Source: Euonymus europaeus | Taxonomy: Eukaryota; Streptophyta; Magnoliopsida; Celastrales; Celastraceae | Direction: 5' to 3' | Assembly: GCA_963580455.1 (NCBI GenBank) | Contig: OY756972.1 | Coordinates: 14,771,001 to 14,835,000 of the forward strand | DNA: 64,000 nucleotides | Shown: piece by piece, positions 47,101 through 58,559 of the stretch | Numbering within the stretch: the first letter of the stretch is position 1 | Layout: the number at the start of each line of letters is the position of its first letter | Program-made: the position numbers and the translations under genes | The notes under the pieces: generated by a model | What the model was told of the DNA's origin: nothing | What the model saw: the letters and a program-made list of their open reading frames with translations, nothing else | The model's database searches: none

Positions 47101-48195
47101 CCTTATTGCAATGCCAGTTAATATGGTGCAAGATAAAAGTTCAAAAATCTAGGCAAACAGAGTGGGGAGGGGTGAATTGTGTTTCCAAATTGCAAAGGCA
47201 ATCCACTTTTTAAAAATTTTAACATTTAATTATCAATTATCAAGTAACACAAAAATTTGCGCTCTAATAATTATCCTAGTCAAATTTCAATCAAGTGAAA
47301 TATTTGATGCAATATGTAATGAATAGCTAGTTAACAAACACATAAAAATTGCAACCCAATGTCAAAAATACAAATCGTGCACTAATCAGATAAAAACTAT
47401 TTGACTTGAAAATTCAAGTTGGAATGTAACGAATTTTGGTATGAAATATTAAAACACTTTAATGAACACTATATCACTTTATAAAAAATTTAGATCAAAA
47501 TTTGAAGTTTAACTGTCTGAACAGTGCACTAATAGATTAGTGTTCTAGAAAATTAACAGTCATCAAAAGTGCATGTCTTAATGGTTTAAATAAACCTCCT
47601 CTAATACAATTAACAACCTCAAGAAAATGACCAACACACAAGATAAAGTAAAGAAAGTAAAAAAATAAAGTGCTCAAGGATATATAGTGGTTCGAAACGT
47701 CCATTGCCCAAGCCCATAAGCTTAGGATTTCGAAATCTACTAGTGGATGATGGATTTCAAAGTTCACCAACAACATGGGGTTTTTGGGAAGATTACCCAA
47801 AACTCTTATAAACAAGGTTTTAAGACAACCAAGAACTAGGGTTTTCAAGTTGTACCCCAAACTTATCTCACAACCTCGCAAGATTTTTTCGAACAAAGGA
47901 ACTTTACAGTGTTTAAGCACAAGGTTCTCTATGTCTTAAGAATTTTTTAGAATAAGAATCAAGTCATTAGGAGATTGAATGAATAAGTTATGACTATTCA
48001 ACCATCATGTACACAATGTGTTATTTAAGCAGTTTTTGTAATCCAAAAATGAACATGTTCAAATTCATCCAATTCATATCAAATATGATTAAACTCCAAA
48101 TATATATAATGAAGCTTAAAACTATTATCACGATCATTACATGCTTTATCCAAATTCATTCGAATATGAGCACAATCAAATAGCAAATTAAGTAT
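47101..48195 (-). other. Noncoding part of the decayed copia element (LTR or leader-like)
   Basis: On the minus strand cacaattcacccctcccc lies near 47150-47170. On the plus strand a tagtggttcgaaacgtccattgccca-type stretch lies near 47685-47711. Both resemble noncoding segments common around plant copia elements, but I cannot place LTR edges. The 127-codon frame at 47537-47920 has no recognisable domain. Integrase and gag are absent, so a large deletion joins this region to the RT fragment. Confidence 0.45.
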
Positions 48196-48228
48196 TTTTG
48201 TATCAAAACAAAATTGTAGGACCTATGA

Positions 48229-48790
48229 TCCAACAAAGGTGTGGGAGCAAACCACGACCTTATCATAGTCATGCGAGTTCAGAGGTTCGGATGGGTGTAT
48301 GGAGACATTGTTTACATAACTTATTGTTGCATTTATCTTGTTCTTTACATTTTCACCTTATTCATTATACTCATTTTGATATATCTACTGAGCATTTGAC
48401 TCACCCTATTAATCTTCTCCCTTTTCGAGTGAACCATCTACTAGTACCGTTTCTCAAGATCAACAAGACAATATGTGACCATGGTGGTCAGACCTAGTAG
48501 GATTGTCTTGTAGTATTTGAGTTTATTTCCTTATTTATTTATGATATGACACTATATTTTTGTTTTATAGACTTTGTTGTGAGTGGTTGGATTTATATTT
48601 GTTATGGTTATTGTGGACGGGCCATGAGGGAGCTCCTGTGCTAGATATTATATATGTGGTTATGGGACCCTTGAAAGGCATGGATTATGGAAGATGATAG
48701 GTATTTTTCACTGAATATTAGAAGTGTCTTTTTTTTAGATTATTCAAATGATCCGAATGTGAGAGGTAGTTATACTGTGATAGTTTAGAC
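48229..48790 (+). repeat. Gypsy LTR remnant, plus orientation
   Basis: Shares a series of blocks with the complement of 62000-62560: gtgtgggagc, ggttcggatgggtgta, actgagc...gactcaccct, gaccatggtggtc, then gggccatgagggagctcc and a gtgctagatattatatatgtggtt-type block. The same order in opposite orientation shows that both are LTRs of related gypsy families. Edges are not clear here. Confidence 0.7.
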
Positions 48791-51222
48791 TACATCAAGG
48801 TTAGATGTTGATATGTTTTCAGAGCTTAGTGTGGATAGAACACCACCAACTAGGAGATAAATAGGACAAAGGTTAGGCAGTGATTCCATTATAGTTGAGG
48901 ATAGACATAGAGGGGTGGATATGATACCTTCTCCTACAAGGTTATCTACTCCTACTATTCCAGCAACACCAATAGCTCAGACTTCCAAAGTTTAGACTCA
49001 AGCATTGATACAAGCTATGACACATATGTTGCATCCATGACTCAATTCATACAAGCATAGGTCACTCGAGTGCTAAAGACCTATAGCAAAGGAAAGACTT
49101 TGAGGACAATTAAGAAAGCAGTAGGTGATAGACAAAGAGGAAGGGATATAGTGAAACTCGATCAGCTACAAAAGACCAGACCTCCTACATTCCATTGAGA
49201 TATAGATGTGGTTAAGGCTTTAAAATGACTTAGACAGATGACGCATTGTTTAGATACACCAATCATACCTAATAAGAGATGAGTGATGTTAGTCTCCTAC
49301 TTTTTCGAGGGTATTTCTTATGATTGGTTGGATTCTTTGGATGATAAAAGGGATACTGTCATATGGTACTCCTTTAATCTCTTTTTCATGCAACAATTTA
49401 TCCCATTATCCTTTCATACCAGAAAGGCAAATAAGTTCCTTGATTTAGTTCACACGTCAAAGATATCCGTGATGGAGTACGGGTGACACTTTGACAAGCT
49501 ATACCATTTTGGGAAATAATATAAAGTGACTGATGCGCTCAATGTAGAGTGGTACCGACAAGGTCTACTTCCAACCATTGGTAGTAGTTACATTCAATGA
49601 GAATCAAGGGACATAGTGGTCATTATAAAATATCACAAGTAAACCTGCAATATCAAATATTAACGGGTCTTACCCAATCGCAAGTGTACGTGTCGTGGGA
49701 CAATATAAAAGTGAGCGGGGTCAAATCCACAGGGACCGTATCAATCACCAAACAAACAAAATAGCAATAAAAATGCGGAAAATTCAAATTTCATTAGACA
49801 AGGAAATTTCGCTAAAATTGGATAAATCAATAGGGAAGAAATCTAGCTTGGGTTGGTGTTGTTTCACAATCCAATATGCAATCACACAATTTAAAGATTT
49901 AACGTTGTCAATCAAGAGACCTTGGTCCGGCTCTTCTAACTCTGACTTTCCGAAGCAACGATCTTTGCTTTGGTCTAGCCCAAAATTATTTCTTATCATA
50001 GGAGTCTTGGTTGGTGTACCCTAAGAATTTCATAGGACAAACATATGAACGAGAAAGTCGACAATCACACAACCTTAAGTGTTGGTGTACCACCTAATCA
50101 ATTATGTTCATAATTCCCAAATTTGGATCCTATGAAGATTCTTGTTACTTTGTCAAACACCGGATATGGGTCAGCCGAGTGTGCTTAACTAACAATTCGT
50201 AGTATTACGATGTTGATCAAACATACATAATAATAAGAAATCAACAATAAATTCAGAGAATCAATGAATTAAATCTAGTGAAATCATTAATGAAATTGTT
50301 CAACAAAGTTCCCGTAAAAGAAACTAACCAAATCCCCAACTAAATAGAAATTTAGTTACACATAGTCATGATTCAATCCCAAATTAAAACCAAAATTTTG
50401 ATTGGGGAGGAAGGGGATGCTCGATCGTGTTGAATTTCCTCTTCCTTGCGTCTTCTTCTCTTGTCCTGGAGTGCTGCGGCGTTCAAAAGTGTCTTCTAGG
50501 TCGAGTCTCCTAGCTATTAAAACTCTAAGTGCCACATCAGCAAAGTAAATTACGTCACTAGCCCACCAAAATTCGCAACTGCAAACGGGTCGCACTTAGG
50601 CTGTAGTTTTTGTCTAAAAAATTCTTAATTTCTTCTTTTGCATTCATCTTTCACTTGTTCCATAAAAAATTATTTGGGTTGTAATTTGATCTTAAAAACA
50701 TACAAATTGAGACTTTTAAAGATTGGAAATATAGGCGCATTTTGCGCCTAACATGTAGTGAGATGGTAGAGATGGCTCTCCAGTTTGAGTAGAGCTTTGA
50801 GGATTCTATGAGGCATTAGGATAAACACTATGGGCAAGATGCTTCATCTTCATGTTTTGTCTTAGGTGGAGGTCAAAAGAGACAGAGGATTGATAGACAT
50901 GGACAAAGGGATCATACAGGATCTAGAGGTTAGGCTTAGAGAGGTAGGGATAATAGAGCTCGAGTACTCATAGAAGCCAAAGGACATGTCACCGCTATAG
51001 GGCCAAAGTGTTATGTGTGTGGATTGATTGGACACCGTAAAGAAGATTTTCCATGACTAGGGAGGACTCCACAATAGGGTGGCTTGCAGAATGAGAGTTT
51101 GCTACCACCACCACTATCTAAATCTGCAACTCATACGCCCCCCACTTACCACTATACCACATGTGGGGTAGGGGTAAACCATCTACATGTTAGCAAAAGC
51201 ACACCATGACTCTATCTAAAGT
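48791..51222 (+). pseudogene. gag and zinc-knuckle pseudogene of the decayed gypsy element
   Basis: The clearest part is 49283-49486 (SYFFEGISYDWLDSLDD, FFMQQFIP, KANKFLDLVHTSKISVMEYG), which parallels the gag core of the element at 1-4391. After the insertion at 49619-50750 it resumes with MVEMALQFE. A knuckle at about 51009-51050 reads CYVCGLIGHRKEDF, where the last zinc-binding Cys has become Phe. Many stops are present, for example just after MEYG at 49486. Confidence 0.85.
49619..50750. mobile_element. 1.1-kb insertion of unknown class inside gag
   Basis: Gag similarity stops after acatagtg (49611-49618) and resumes after acatgtagtg (50751-50760); these may be an altered target duplication. 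The insert has a cgcaagtgtacgtgtcg...tcaaatccacagggac stretch (49679-49735), a type of motif often seen in plant LTR or non-autonomous elements. Its right end is the small palindrome taggcgca-ttt-tgcgccta (50732-50750). Short frames at 49695-50024 and 50356-50595 show no domain. It could be a solo LTR or a non-autonomous element; no TG...CA edges could be confirmed. Confidence 0.5.
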
Positions 51223-51230
51223 GTTTGCAT
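51223..51230. repeat. Left 8-bp TSD of hAT-like MITE
   Basis: Reads gtttgcat; its partner at 56807-56814 differs at two positions. Confidence 0.75.
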
Positions 51231-51386
51231 TAGGGATGGAAATGGGGATGGGCAGGGCCAAGTATGCCTTCCCCATCCCTGAACCCAAACGGATGTGGTC
51301 GAGTAGCACCTATCCTCGAACCCTAAAAATATTATAATACTATATGTATATGTCTTATATATATATATATATATATATTTATATAA

Positions 51387-51436
51387 ACAGTTTTGCTCTT
51401 AGACGGATTGATTTTGCGGACTGATGTTACGGACTT
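51387..51436 (+). repeat. MULE left terminal inverted repeat
   Basis: Pairs with 56555-56604 with four mismatches over 50 bp. Confidence 0.85.
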
Positions 51437-52018
51437 GTATTTGTGGCCATCCGATCAGATCAATAGCCCAAATATGAAGAGTAAAGTCTTTACCCATCGA
51501 CCCCACTGCTCAACCCAATCGCGCTTCTTCTCCCTCTACATGACCCAGCTTCTTCTCCTCCCTTTGAGTTTGCCACCCATCCAAGAACCCTTCCTTCCTC
51601 GCGCGACCCACCCACGACAGCCTTTCCAGATAGTTTGATTCAAGACTCCAGAGGAATAAGGTCCGTCACATTGGACTGCTATTATCAATCTTCTCCCCGA
51701 AGCACCTCTCTATGTATTTGAGGTATTATTCTAACAATTTCACCCCAAATGACATTATTTTCTCCTCTCTTACATCATTGCATATGCAAATCACCATGAT
51801 CAAAGCATGCGAATGATTTTCCAGAATTAATGATAATCATTTGTGAGACTGCATAATGATTGTACATGTACTAAATTGTAAGAATAGTTTATTTGGATGT
51901 GGGAGTTGTACGTGTACTCAATTTTTAAAAATATACCTAAATGAACCTTATGTTGCTATTGTATGTGTATGTGTGATTATTTTCTGACATTACTATCGGA
52001 TATAATGTAGTCTCATAA

Positions 52019-54299
52019 ATGGATATGGGTTCCTCTATATCTAATGATAGAGCTTTTATTCCTCAAGTGAGGTTTGAAGTCATTCCTCAAATTGGGGAAC
52101 AATTCGATTCATTAGATGATGCCCAACATTTCCACAATGAATATGCAAGGGAAGCCGGATTTATTATTTGAGAATGGACTACCAAGAAAACAAGAGTAAT
52201 GATATTACTAGGCGGGAATTTGTTTGTTATAAATAAGGGATTTGACAATTGGAGAACCGAAATTATGTTCCTAGAAGAAAACATGGTTTAAATAGAGAGG
52301 GGTGTGAAACTAGGATTGCTCTTGTGAAGTCAAATGCTAATCATAAATTCATTATTTCAACCTTCCATGAGGTCGATAATCACAACCTTACAACACCTAG
52401 GAAGGTGCATTTGCTATAGTCTCATCGTTCAATGTGTCCAGCTAAGAAGGCTTTGACACAACAGTTGAGTGCAGCCAATATGCCAATTCACGAACAAATA
52501 AGTATTATTGAGTTAGAGGCTGAAAGTATAGAAAATATTGGATGTATCAAGAAGTATTTCTACAATGCTTGATCGGATGATGCTAAAATGTATGTTGGAC
52601 ATGATACTAAAATGTTGTATGAGTATTTTGAGGTCGTAAAGGAAAAAAATCCGGAGTTCTATTTTTCTATGAATATGGACGAAGAAAACAAGTTAACTCA
52701 ATGTTTTTGGGTAGATGTAGAATGTAGGAGGGCATATCATACTTTCAGAGATGTGGTAGTAACTGATACTACTTACAATACAAATCGATATGGTATGATT
52801 TTTGCACCATTTGTCGGAGTCAACCACCATGAACAAACCACGCTCTTCAGATGTGCATTCTTAAGTGATGAAACTATTGAATCATTTTTATGTCCTCTGC
52901 AGCAGTTCTTATAAGCTATGCCTGTAGGTGCACCCAAAATGATTATCACTGATCAAGATCCAGCAATAGGAAAAGTCATAGCTCAATTAATGTCGAACAC
53001 TATGCATCGTTTTTTTCTGTGGCACATTTTAAAAAAAATTTGGAGAAGATAGATGCAATCTAATGGAAAGAGCACTATCAACGGTTTCCTAATTGCATAT
53101 GAAATTCGGAGACTCTAGAAGAGTTTGAATCTCAATGGAGTGAAATTGTAGAGCAAAGTGGATTGTCTACTAATGAGTGGTTGAATGCAATTTATGATAT
53201 CCGATTCAAGTGGATTCCTACCTTTATTAATGATACATTTTCCACAGGTATGTTATTGTTTTGTTGAAATTGGTTTTCTAATATATGTTAGTGCTACATT
53301 TTTTACATTATTGACAAATATGAATTTGGTCTAGTAGCAAACGAGTAGAAAGTTGCCACGTATTTTTCAAGTCTTATGTCTTGAAGAAAAATTATTTGAT
53401 GGATTTCAACTTCAGGTTTGCTAGAGCACTATAAAATCAAAGGCATCAAGAGCTATCACTAGACCACAAATACATCGACGAACAACCCATTACTAAAACT
53501 ATGTGGTCGATAGGGAAGTTAATGGGTGAGCTGTACACACACAATTTTTTACAAAGTTCAGGATGAGTTGTTTCAGAGCATGGCCTATATGGCAAGATTT
53601 GACAATGTGCTAGAAAACATTTACATCTATAATGTTGGGCGAACTGATTGTAATGGTCAAAGTGTGAGAAAATTTGTTGAGGAAAAATCATTGAATCACA
53701 TGACTTGTAGTTGTAGGAAGTTCGATTCCAGTGGAATTATCTATTTACAAATATTTGCAGCTTTCAGCAAAGTGCAATTGCAGGCTCCATTGCCAGATAC
53801 ATATTTACTGCATAGGATGACCAAGTCTGCAAAATCATATGGAGACGACCATGAGGTAGGTCTTTTTGACTCTAGTGTAGTTTTGAATCACAATACATTA
53901 CGTAAGCTGACAACAAGTATCGTTGAGGATGCATTGGTTAATGAAGAAACATATAAGGTTGCATTTGAGATGTTGTAGTCTCTCCAAAGAAATCTTAGTA
54001 CAATGATGGTGAATTGTAGAGTACAATCTTTTACACCTAGTGTTGGTCTTTCAAAACCTGTTTACAATGACCCTGAAAAGGTTGGAGCAAAAGGTTAAGG
54101 AAAAAGACTAAAGTGAGGTAAAGCAATTGTGAAAAAGGTTAGGCGTTGTCATGGTTGTGGGTTAACCGGACAATCACATAACAAGAGGAATTGTCCTGCA
54201 CTTAATAATGTGTAAGTCTTAAGGTTTTGTGTTCTAAATTATTTGATTTACTTTATTAAGTGGTTAACTCAATAAATTTTTTCTTACAGGAACGATTAA
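52019..54299 (+). pseudogene. FAR1/MURA-type MULE transposase pseudogene
   Basis: The start ATGGATATGGGTTCC at 52019 leads into a FAR1-type N-terminal DNA-binding region (FDSLDDAQHFHNEYAREAGF, then TRIALVKS and HNLTTP). The MULE transposase domain follows (FRDVVVTDTTYNTNRYGMIFAPF, with probable catalytic Asp at 52765-52767; then IITDQD, with Asp at 52951-52953). A SWIM-like finger (CSCRKFDSSG, about 53700-53760) has lost its second Cys/His pair, and a C-terminal CHGC...HNKRNC knuckle is at about 54150-54200. Two GT-AG introns are visible: about 53252-53334 (donor uncertain) and 54212-54289, after which NVND and a stop follow. Breaks: TGA at 52169, a frameshift near 52195, a TAA at 52912 and others. 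It would have catalysed cut-and-paste transposition in the nucleus. FAR1/FHY3 transcription factors derive from this family, but the terminal repeats and decay mark this copy as a transposon. Confidence 0.88.
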
Positions 54300-54367
54300 C
54301 TTCTTGTTGTTTTCCAGATTCAAGTTGTTGCCCCATTAATTTCATTTCCTTTAAATTGTTTGATATT

Positions 54368-54372
54368 TATTT
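54368..54372. repeat. TSD TATTT, left of solo copia LTR
   Basis: Identical to 55857-55861. Confidence 0.9.
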
Positions 54373-55856
54373 TGTTAGGTTTCGGTGACTCATACACGTA
54401 GCGGAAATTAAAATTTCACCGAAACCCTCCTGAGGATCCATGCGAAAGGGCATAAATCGGTGTTAGGCGTTTACCTGTTGTAGCGCAAAAATCAAAAGTT
54501 TGCTTGAAGGGTCCGAATTAATCAGCACTATCCAAACGAACAGCGCCTCTATGGTATCCACACGAACAAGGCAAAGATCTGAATCCCTTCCAAGGTTATG
54601 CTAGCAACCGGGGATATGGCTACTCAATCTCGTTTTTCTCCTAACCCTCTATATAGCGGCTACTTCTCCAAGAAAAACGACACAAGGGTTATAAACTCTA
54701 ACCCTATATATAGCGAGCCAAGCAAAATGAAAAGCCCACATCCCCTTAAGAAAAGGAGCCCACGTTATTGACACTTGACCACGTTCAATCAATCCCATTA
54801 ATTAAACCGGTCATGGACTCTACATAAAGCCCTAAGCCCAAACGTAAATTGTTATTCTCTAATAACATTATCTTTAACTTATTCTATGTGTGCGACCCTA
54901 TAGGTTCTCGTTACGTTGGCAACGAAACTAAAATCATATTCTAGCATCATAAACAATTAGAGGTATCTAGAAGCATATCATTGCTACCCAAGTAACGGGA
55001 ATGTCAATGATTAGACATAACCTTTATCCGTGACCAATTTTACATGCAGTCCCTTTGTCCTTAATATCTTGATCAAAATCGAGGCATGAAATGTGTCATC
55101 CTCGTATAGTTTAATCTATGTGTTTCTTGATTCCGAGTAGACTATAATAAACAAACAAGATCAATATCACATATTGACTCATTTGAGCACGGCCATGCAT
55201 TTCTCAATCTCACTCAATCAAAGGGCCCATGGATATTACTCCTGTTATATAGGAGGGACAAATTTCATCTAGGTCACTCACATCCCTCCGTACGATTCAT
55301 GATACACCCAATCACCGACTTTATAGCCAACCCTTTTACAGGTGACGTCAGATAGTATCAAAGTGTATAACTCCTCATGTCGGGAACCGTAGTGATTTCA
55401 GGTCAAAGGACAACATACATCATCGTCACTATGAGAATAGCTTATGACATTCATATAACAATCCATGTAGTATTCTCATAATGGGTCTGTCCAGTACTTC
55501 TGTTCTCTAACAAGTACCCATGTATTGATTTGATATCTCATATCCATGACCCGTAAGATTTGGTCATCAATCAACCTACATACTAGTCTCAATGTATTAA
55601 TGTTATCCCAATTAATAATAATACTTGACTAGGGACGTTTAAGAATAGTGTTATATATGCATCGATGAGGATCTCACGTTCAAGTCACACACTTGAAGTC
55701 TTATGGCATCGAACCAACTATTTCAGGGATATTTATCACAATCATTTATATAGCGTAGATAAATAAATTATAATAAATGAAATACCTCAATATAACATAA
55801 TAAATATATGCTAGTACAATCATCTATATGATTGGCTCCTAGGGCATACACCAACA
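54373..55856 (-). mobile_element. Solo Ty1/copia-type LTR with perfect TSD
   Basis: The 1,484-bp segment runs from TGTTAGGTTTCGG to CACCAACA on the plus strand. On the minus strand it starts TGTTGGTGTATGCCCTAGGA, a common start of plant copia LTRs, and ends CCGAAACCTAACA. The 5-bp sequence TATTT flanks it on both sides (54368-54372, 55857-55861). No internal retrotransposon sequence is present, so this is a solo LTR left by LTR-LTR recombination. It lies downstream of the transposase stop within the MULE. Confidence 0.92.
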
Positions 55857-55861
55857 TATTT
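55857..55861. repeat. TSD TATTT, right of solo copia LTR
   Basis: Identical to 54368-54372. Confidence 0.9.
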
Positions 55862-56554
55862 GGCATTCAAAGTTGTTACATTTAGTTATTATGGAATGTT
55901 TCCTTGATGATTCAAGTTGATTTCTACTTTAATACTCATTTTGCAACTGAGCACTTTTTATTCTGCTACCGAGCACTTAATTCTCAAGTTTTTTTATATA
56001 TAAGAGTCCTAATGATGTATGTTATTTGGTGATTAAAGTATAAGCTTGTTTGAAGTAATTGTAGAATGTAAAATTTTAATTTCAGGTTCTATTGCAGTAG
56101 CTTATTCAAGCTTTTTTTGATCGTTATTTGAACTATTTATGAATTGTTCTTATCTCCATTGATACTTTGATAAAAATTTGACATGAGACCTGCAGCTAGT
56201 GCTATATGGGTAGATGGCCATCCTTGTCAAATATAAAATAGAATGTCATATCTGCAGGGTTATGTACTAACCAATTGATCCATAAATTCTTCAGAACCAA
56301 TTGAAACCAACACCGTCAAACTCTTGGCGATTTCTTTAGCAGAAACAATATGGCCAATCTTTTGTTTATGTTCTTCATTGGAGTATAAATTTTCTGAATC
56401 AAGAGGTGACCAATCCTTTTTGACAAGTAGAAGGAGAAAATAGAGTATTCATATATGACTAAAAGGTCACTCACAAAGCTATCAATACTTCATTCCCAAC
56501 AACAAATTTGCCAACACTTCATTTCCAATAACAAAAACATTAACAACAACATAG
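55862..56554. other. MULE 3' noncoding region
   Basis: AT-rich sequence between the solo LTR and the right MULE terminal repeat. I see no gene or clear repeat in it. Confidence 0.6.
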
Positions 56555-56604
56555 AAGTTCGTAACATCAGTCCACAAAATCAGTCCGTTTAAGAGCAAAA
56601 CTGT
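56555..56604 (-). repeat. MULE right terminal inverted repeat
   Basis: Inverted partner of 51387-51436. Confidence 0.85.
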
Positions 56605-56806
56605 ATATATGTATGTATTATGTGTATGATTATATGTATATGTATTAGTTTATTAGACTATTAGATATATGTAAGATATATATATATAAATAAATAAAAT
56701 ATTACAACAAGTTTAGGTCAGATTTGGGTGGCACCCGAACCCAATTTTTCGGGTCCCCAACGCGAAATTTTGGGCAAGGTACCCGCGGGGAATTTTTCCA
56801 TCCCTA

Positions 56807-56814
56807 TTTTGTAT
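56807..56814. repeat. Right 8-bp TSD of hAT-like MITE
   Basis: Reads ttttgtat. The gypsy protease region resumes straight after it. Confidence 0.75.
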
Positions 56815-57290
56815 TTGGTCATCAGACAACGCCAGAGCATCAAAACTTTATTGGATGTATTTTTTATTTACAATTCATGGACACATGTCATATTTGATTT
56901 GGGTGCTACTAGCTTCTTCATTTCATCATCTTTTGCATTGACGTTATGGTTGGATATTTATCTGATTCGTAGGATGATAGCAATGGATCCCTCATTTGGC
57001 CTATTTAGCCACATTGGAGGGATTTTCTTTGATTGTAAGTGTTGGTTCAAAGATAACGAGTTGATTGTTGATTTGTATGTCCTAGATTTCAAGGACTATG
57101 ATGTTATCATGGGTGCAGATTGCTTGACTAAGCATCATACTGTACTGCATTTTTGGGAAAGGGTTGTGATGTTGTAGAAGCCTGAGGGATTTGTGATCCA
57201 ACTTAGGGGATTGAAGGACATTCCATGTCCATACCTTTTGGATAATCCTTATTTTGTTGAATGTTAGGTAGCCAGTCTCACCTCATCTGA
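56815..57290 (+). pseudogene. Gypsy protease pseudogene
   Basis: From GHQTTPEHQNFIG the sequence runs through the aspartic protease region to [24 protein letters not shown] and then IQLRGLKDIPCPYLLDNP. It is colinear with the intact protease at about 2500-2100. The active site reads DLG instead of DSG, so the hydroxyl residue next to the catalytic Asp is lost. Stops follow at 57174 and after the VEC near 57266. Confidence 0.87.
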
Positions 57291-58400
57291 GTCTAAGGAA
57301 GATTTGTCTATGTTGATATGAGTATTTGAGAAGTATAAGAATGTATTTTTAGAGGACTAACTGGATTCCTAGGAAAGACATTGAGTTTACTATTGATGTG
57401 TATTCGAGCATGAATCTGATTTCAATTCCCTCTTATTGGATGGCTCTAGTTGAGTTAAGGGAGTAAAGACCTAGTTGGAAGACTTACAGAAGAAGGGATT
57501 TATCACACTAGTGTTTCACCTTGGGGTGCCTCAACATTGTTTCTAAAGAAGAAGGATGGCACGATGAGAATATGTGTCGATTACAGACAGTTGAACAACT
57601 GACAGTGAAGAACAAGTACCCACTATCGAGGATTAACGATCTGTTTGATCAATTGAGGGGTTCATAGTGTTATTCAAAGATAGACATTAATATCAAATCA
57701 CCATATGTTAAGGATTTGGGATGGTGATATGTTAAACACAACATTCAAGGCTAGGTATGGGAACTATAAGTTTTTGGTTATGCCATTTGGGCTAACAAAA
57801 CACTCTAGTAGCCTTCATGAACTTAATGTAGTGGGTGTTTCACCCTTATTTAGATTGATTTGGTATTGTTTTTGTATATGACATTTTGTCTACTTGCCTA
57901 CGAAGAAGAAGCACTGGGAGCATTTGAAGATATTGTTGCAAACATTGAGAGAACATCAGTTATATGCCAAATTGAGAAAATATGGCATTCCAAAAATTGA
58001 AGACGAGTCTCACTTCCTTTCTAGTATTTTTGGTTCTAGAGGGGGATTTGGGTTATCAGATATATTTTAATGCATTTAGAATTGGATTAGGCTATGTTAT
58101 GATGCAGCATAGTATAGTAGTAGAGTACGCATCTCATTATTGAAGCTATAAGAGCTGAATTATCCAGTGCATGAGCTGGAGTTAGCAGCTGTTGTGTTAC
58201 TCTAAAGTAATGAAGGTTTTACATATACAGAGAGAGATTTGAACTGTTCTAATATCACAAGAGCCTTAAATATTTCTTCACATGGAAGGAACTGAATTAG
58301 ATGCAGTGTAAATGGATGGAATACTTGGAGGACTATGACCTCACTTTGTAGCGGGCACATTGACTAGGAAAAATATGGTTGCCAAGCTAGCACTCAGAGA
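57290..58400 (+). pseudogene. Gypsy reverse transcriptase and RNase H pseudogene
   Basis: Recognisable blocks are [20 protein letters not shown] (about 57540), [19 protein letters not shown] (about 57610), MPFGLT (about 57780), LLQTLREHQLYAKL (about 57935), the RNase H start YFNAFRIGLGYVMMQH (about 58060) and KWMEYLEDYDL (about 58310). The catalytic FIDD is destroyed: the region near 57870 reads VYDIL. The first RNase H Asp is replaced by Asn. Frames change several times. Confidence 0.85.
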
Positions 58401-58559
58401 ATAGGACTTGCTAAAGATGATGGATCCGTATATTAGAGTTACGAGAGTAGGATGAGTAGATTTTCTAGGCTAATATTGTCACGCGTCCGACATTGATGTA
58501 GAGAGTGATTGATGCTCAAAATGGAGATTCCACTTTTGACGACTTTAAGGAGGAGACTA

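Larger units (their letters stand above)
51387..56604 (+). mobile_element. Mutator-like element (FAR1-type MULE) nested in the MITE
   Basis: A 50-bp imperfect terminal inverted repeat (46 of 50 matching) brackets 5.2 kb: 51387-51436 and 56555-56604, beginning ACAGTTTTGCTCTTA. The transposase pseudogene lies between. The insertion is in a TA-rich stretch of the MITE, so the expected 9-bp TSD cannot be told apart from background. Without the later solo LTR (54373-55856 plus TSD) the MULE would be about 3.7 kb. Confidence 0.85.
51231..56806. mobile_element. hAT-like MITE (about 358 bp), split by a nested MULE
   Basis: Both ends carry the 12-bp terminal inverted repeat TAGGGATGGAAA (51231-51242, and inverted at 56795-56806), very like the Ac/Ds terminus TAGGGATGAAA. 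Flanking 8-bp target sequences gtttgcat (51223-51230) and ttttgtat (56807-56814) match at 6 of 8, the hAT TSD length. The gypsy coding sequence is interrupted between VFA and FGHQ, the point where the element at 1-4391 reads VFALGHQ. Subtracting the MULE leaves 156 plus 202 bp with no coding capacity. Confidence 0.82.

Noticed and set aside
47537..47920. 127-codon minus-strand frame as a membrane protein gene
   Set aside because: It has hydrophobic runs, but the DNA lies in noncoding copia-like sequence and no family resemblance is seen.
51393..51638. 81-codon frame starting at the MULE end
   Set aside because: It overlaps the MULE terminal inverted repeat and 5' noncoding region and shows no domain.
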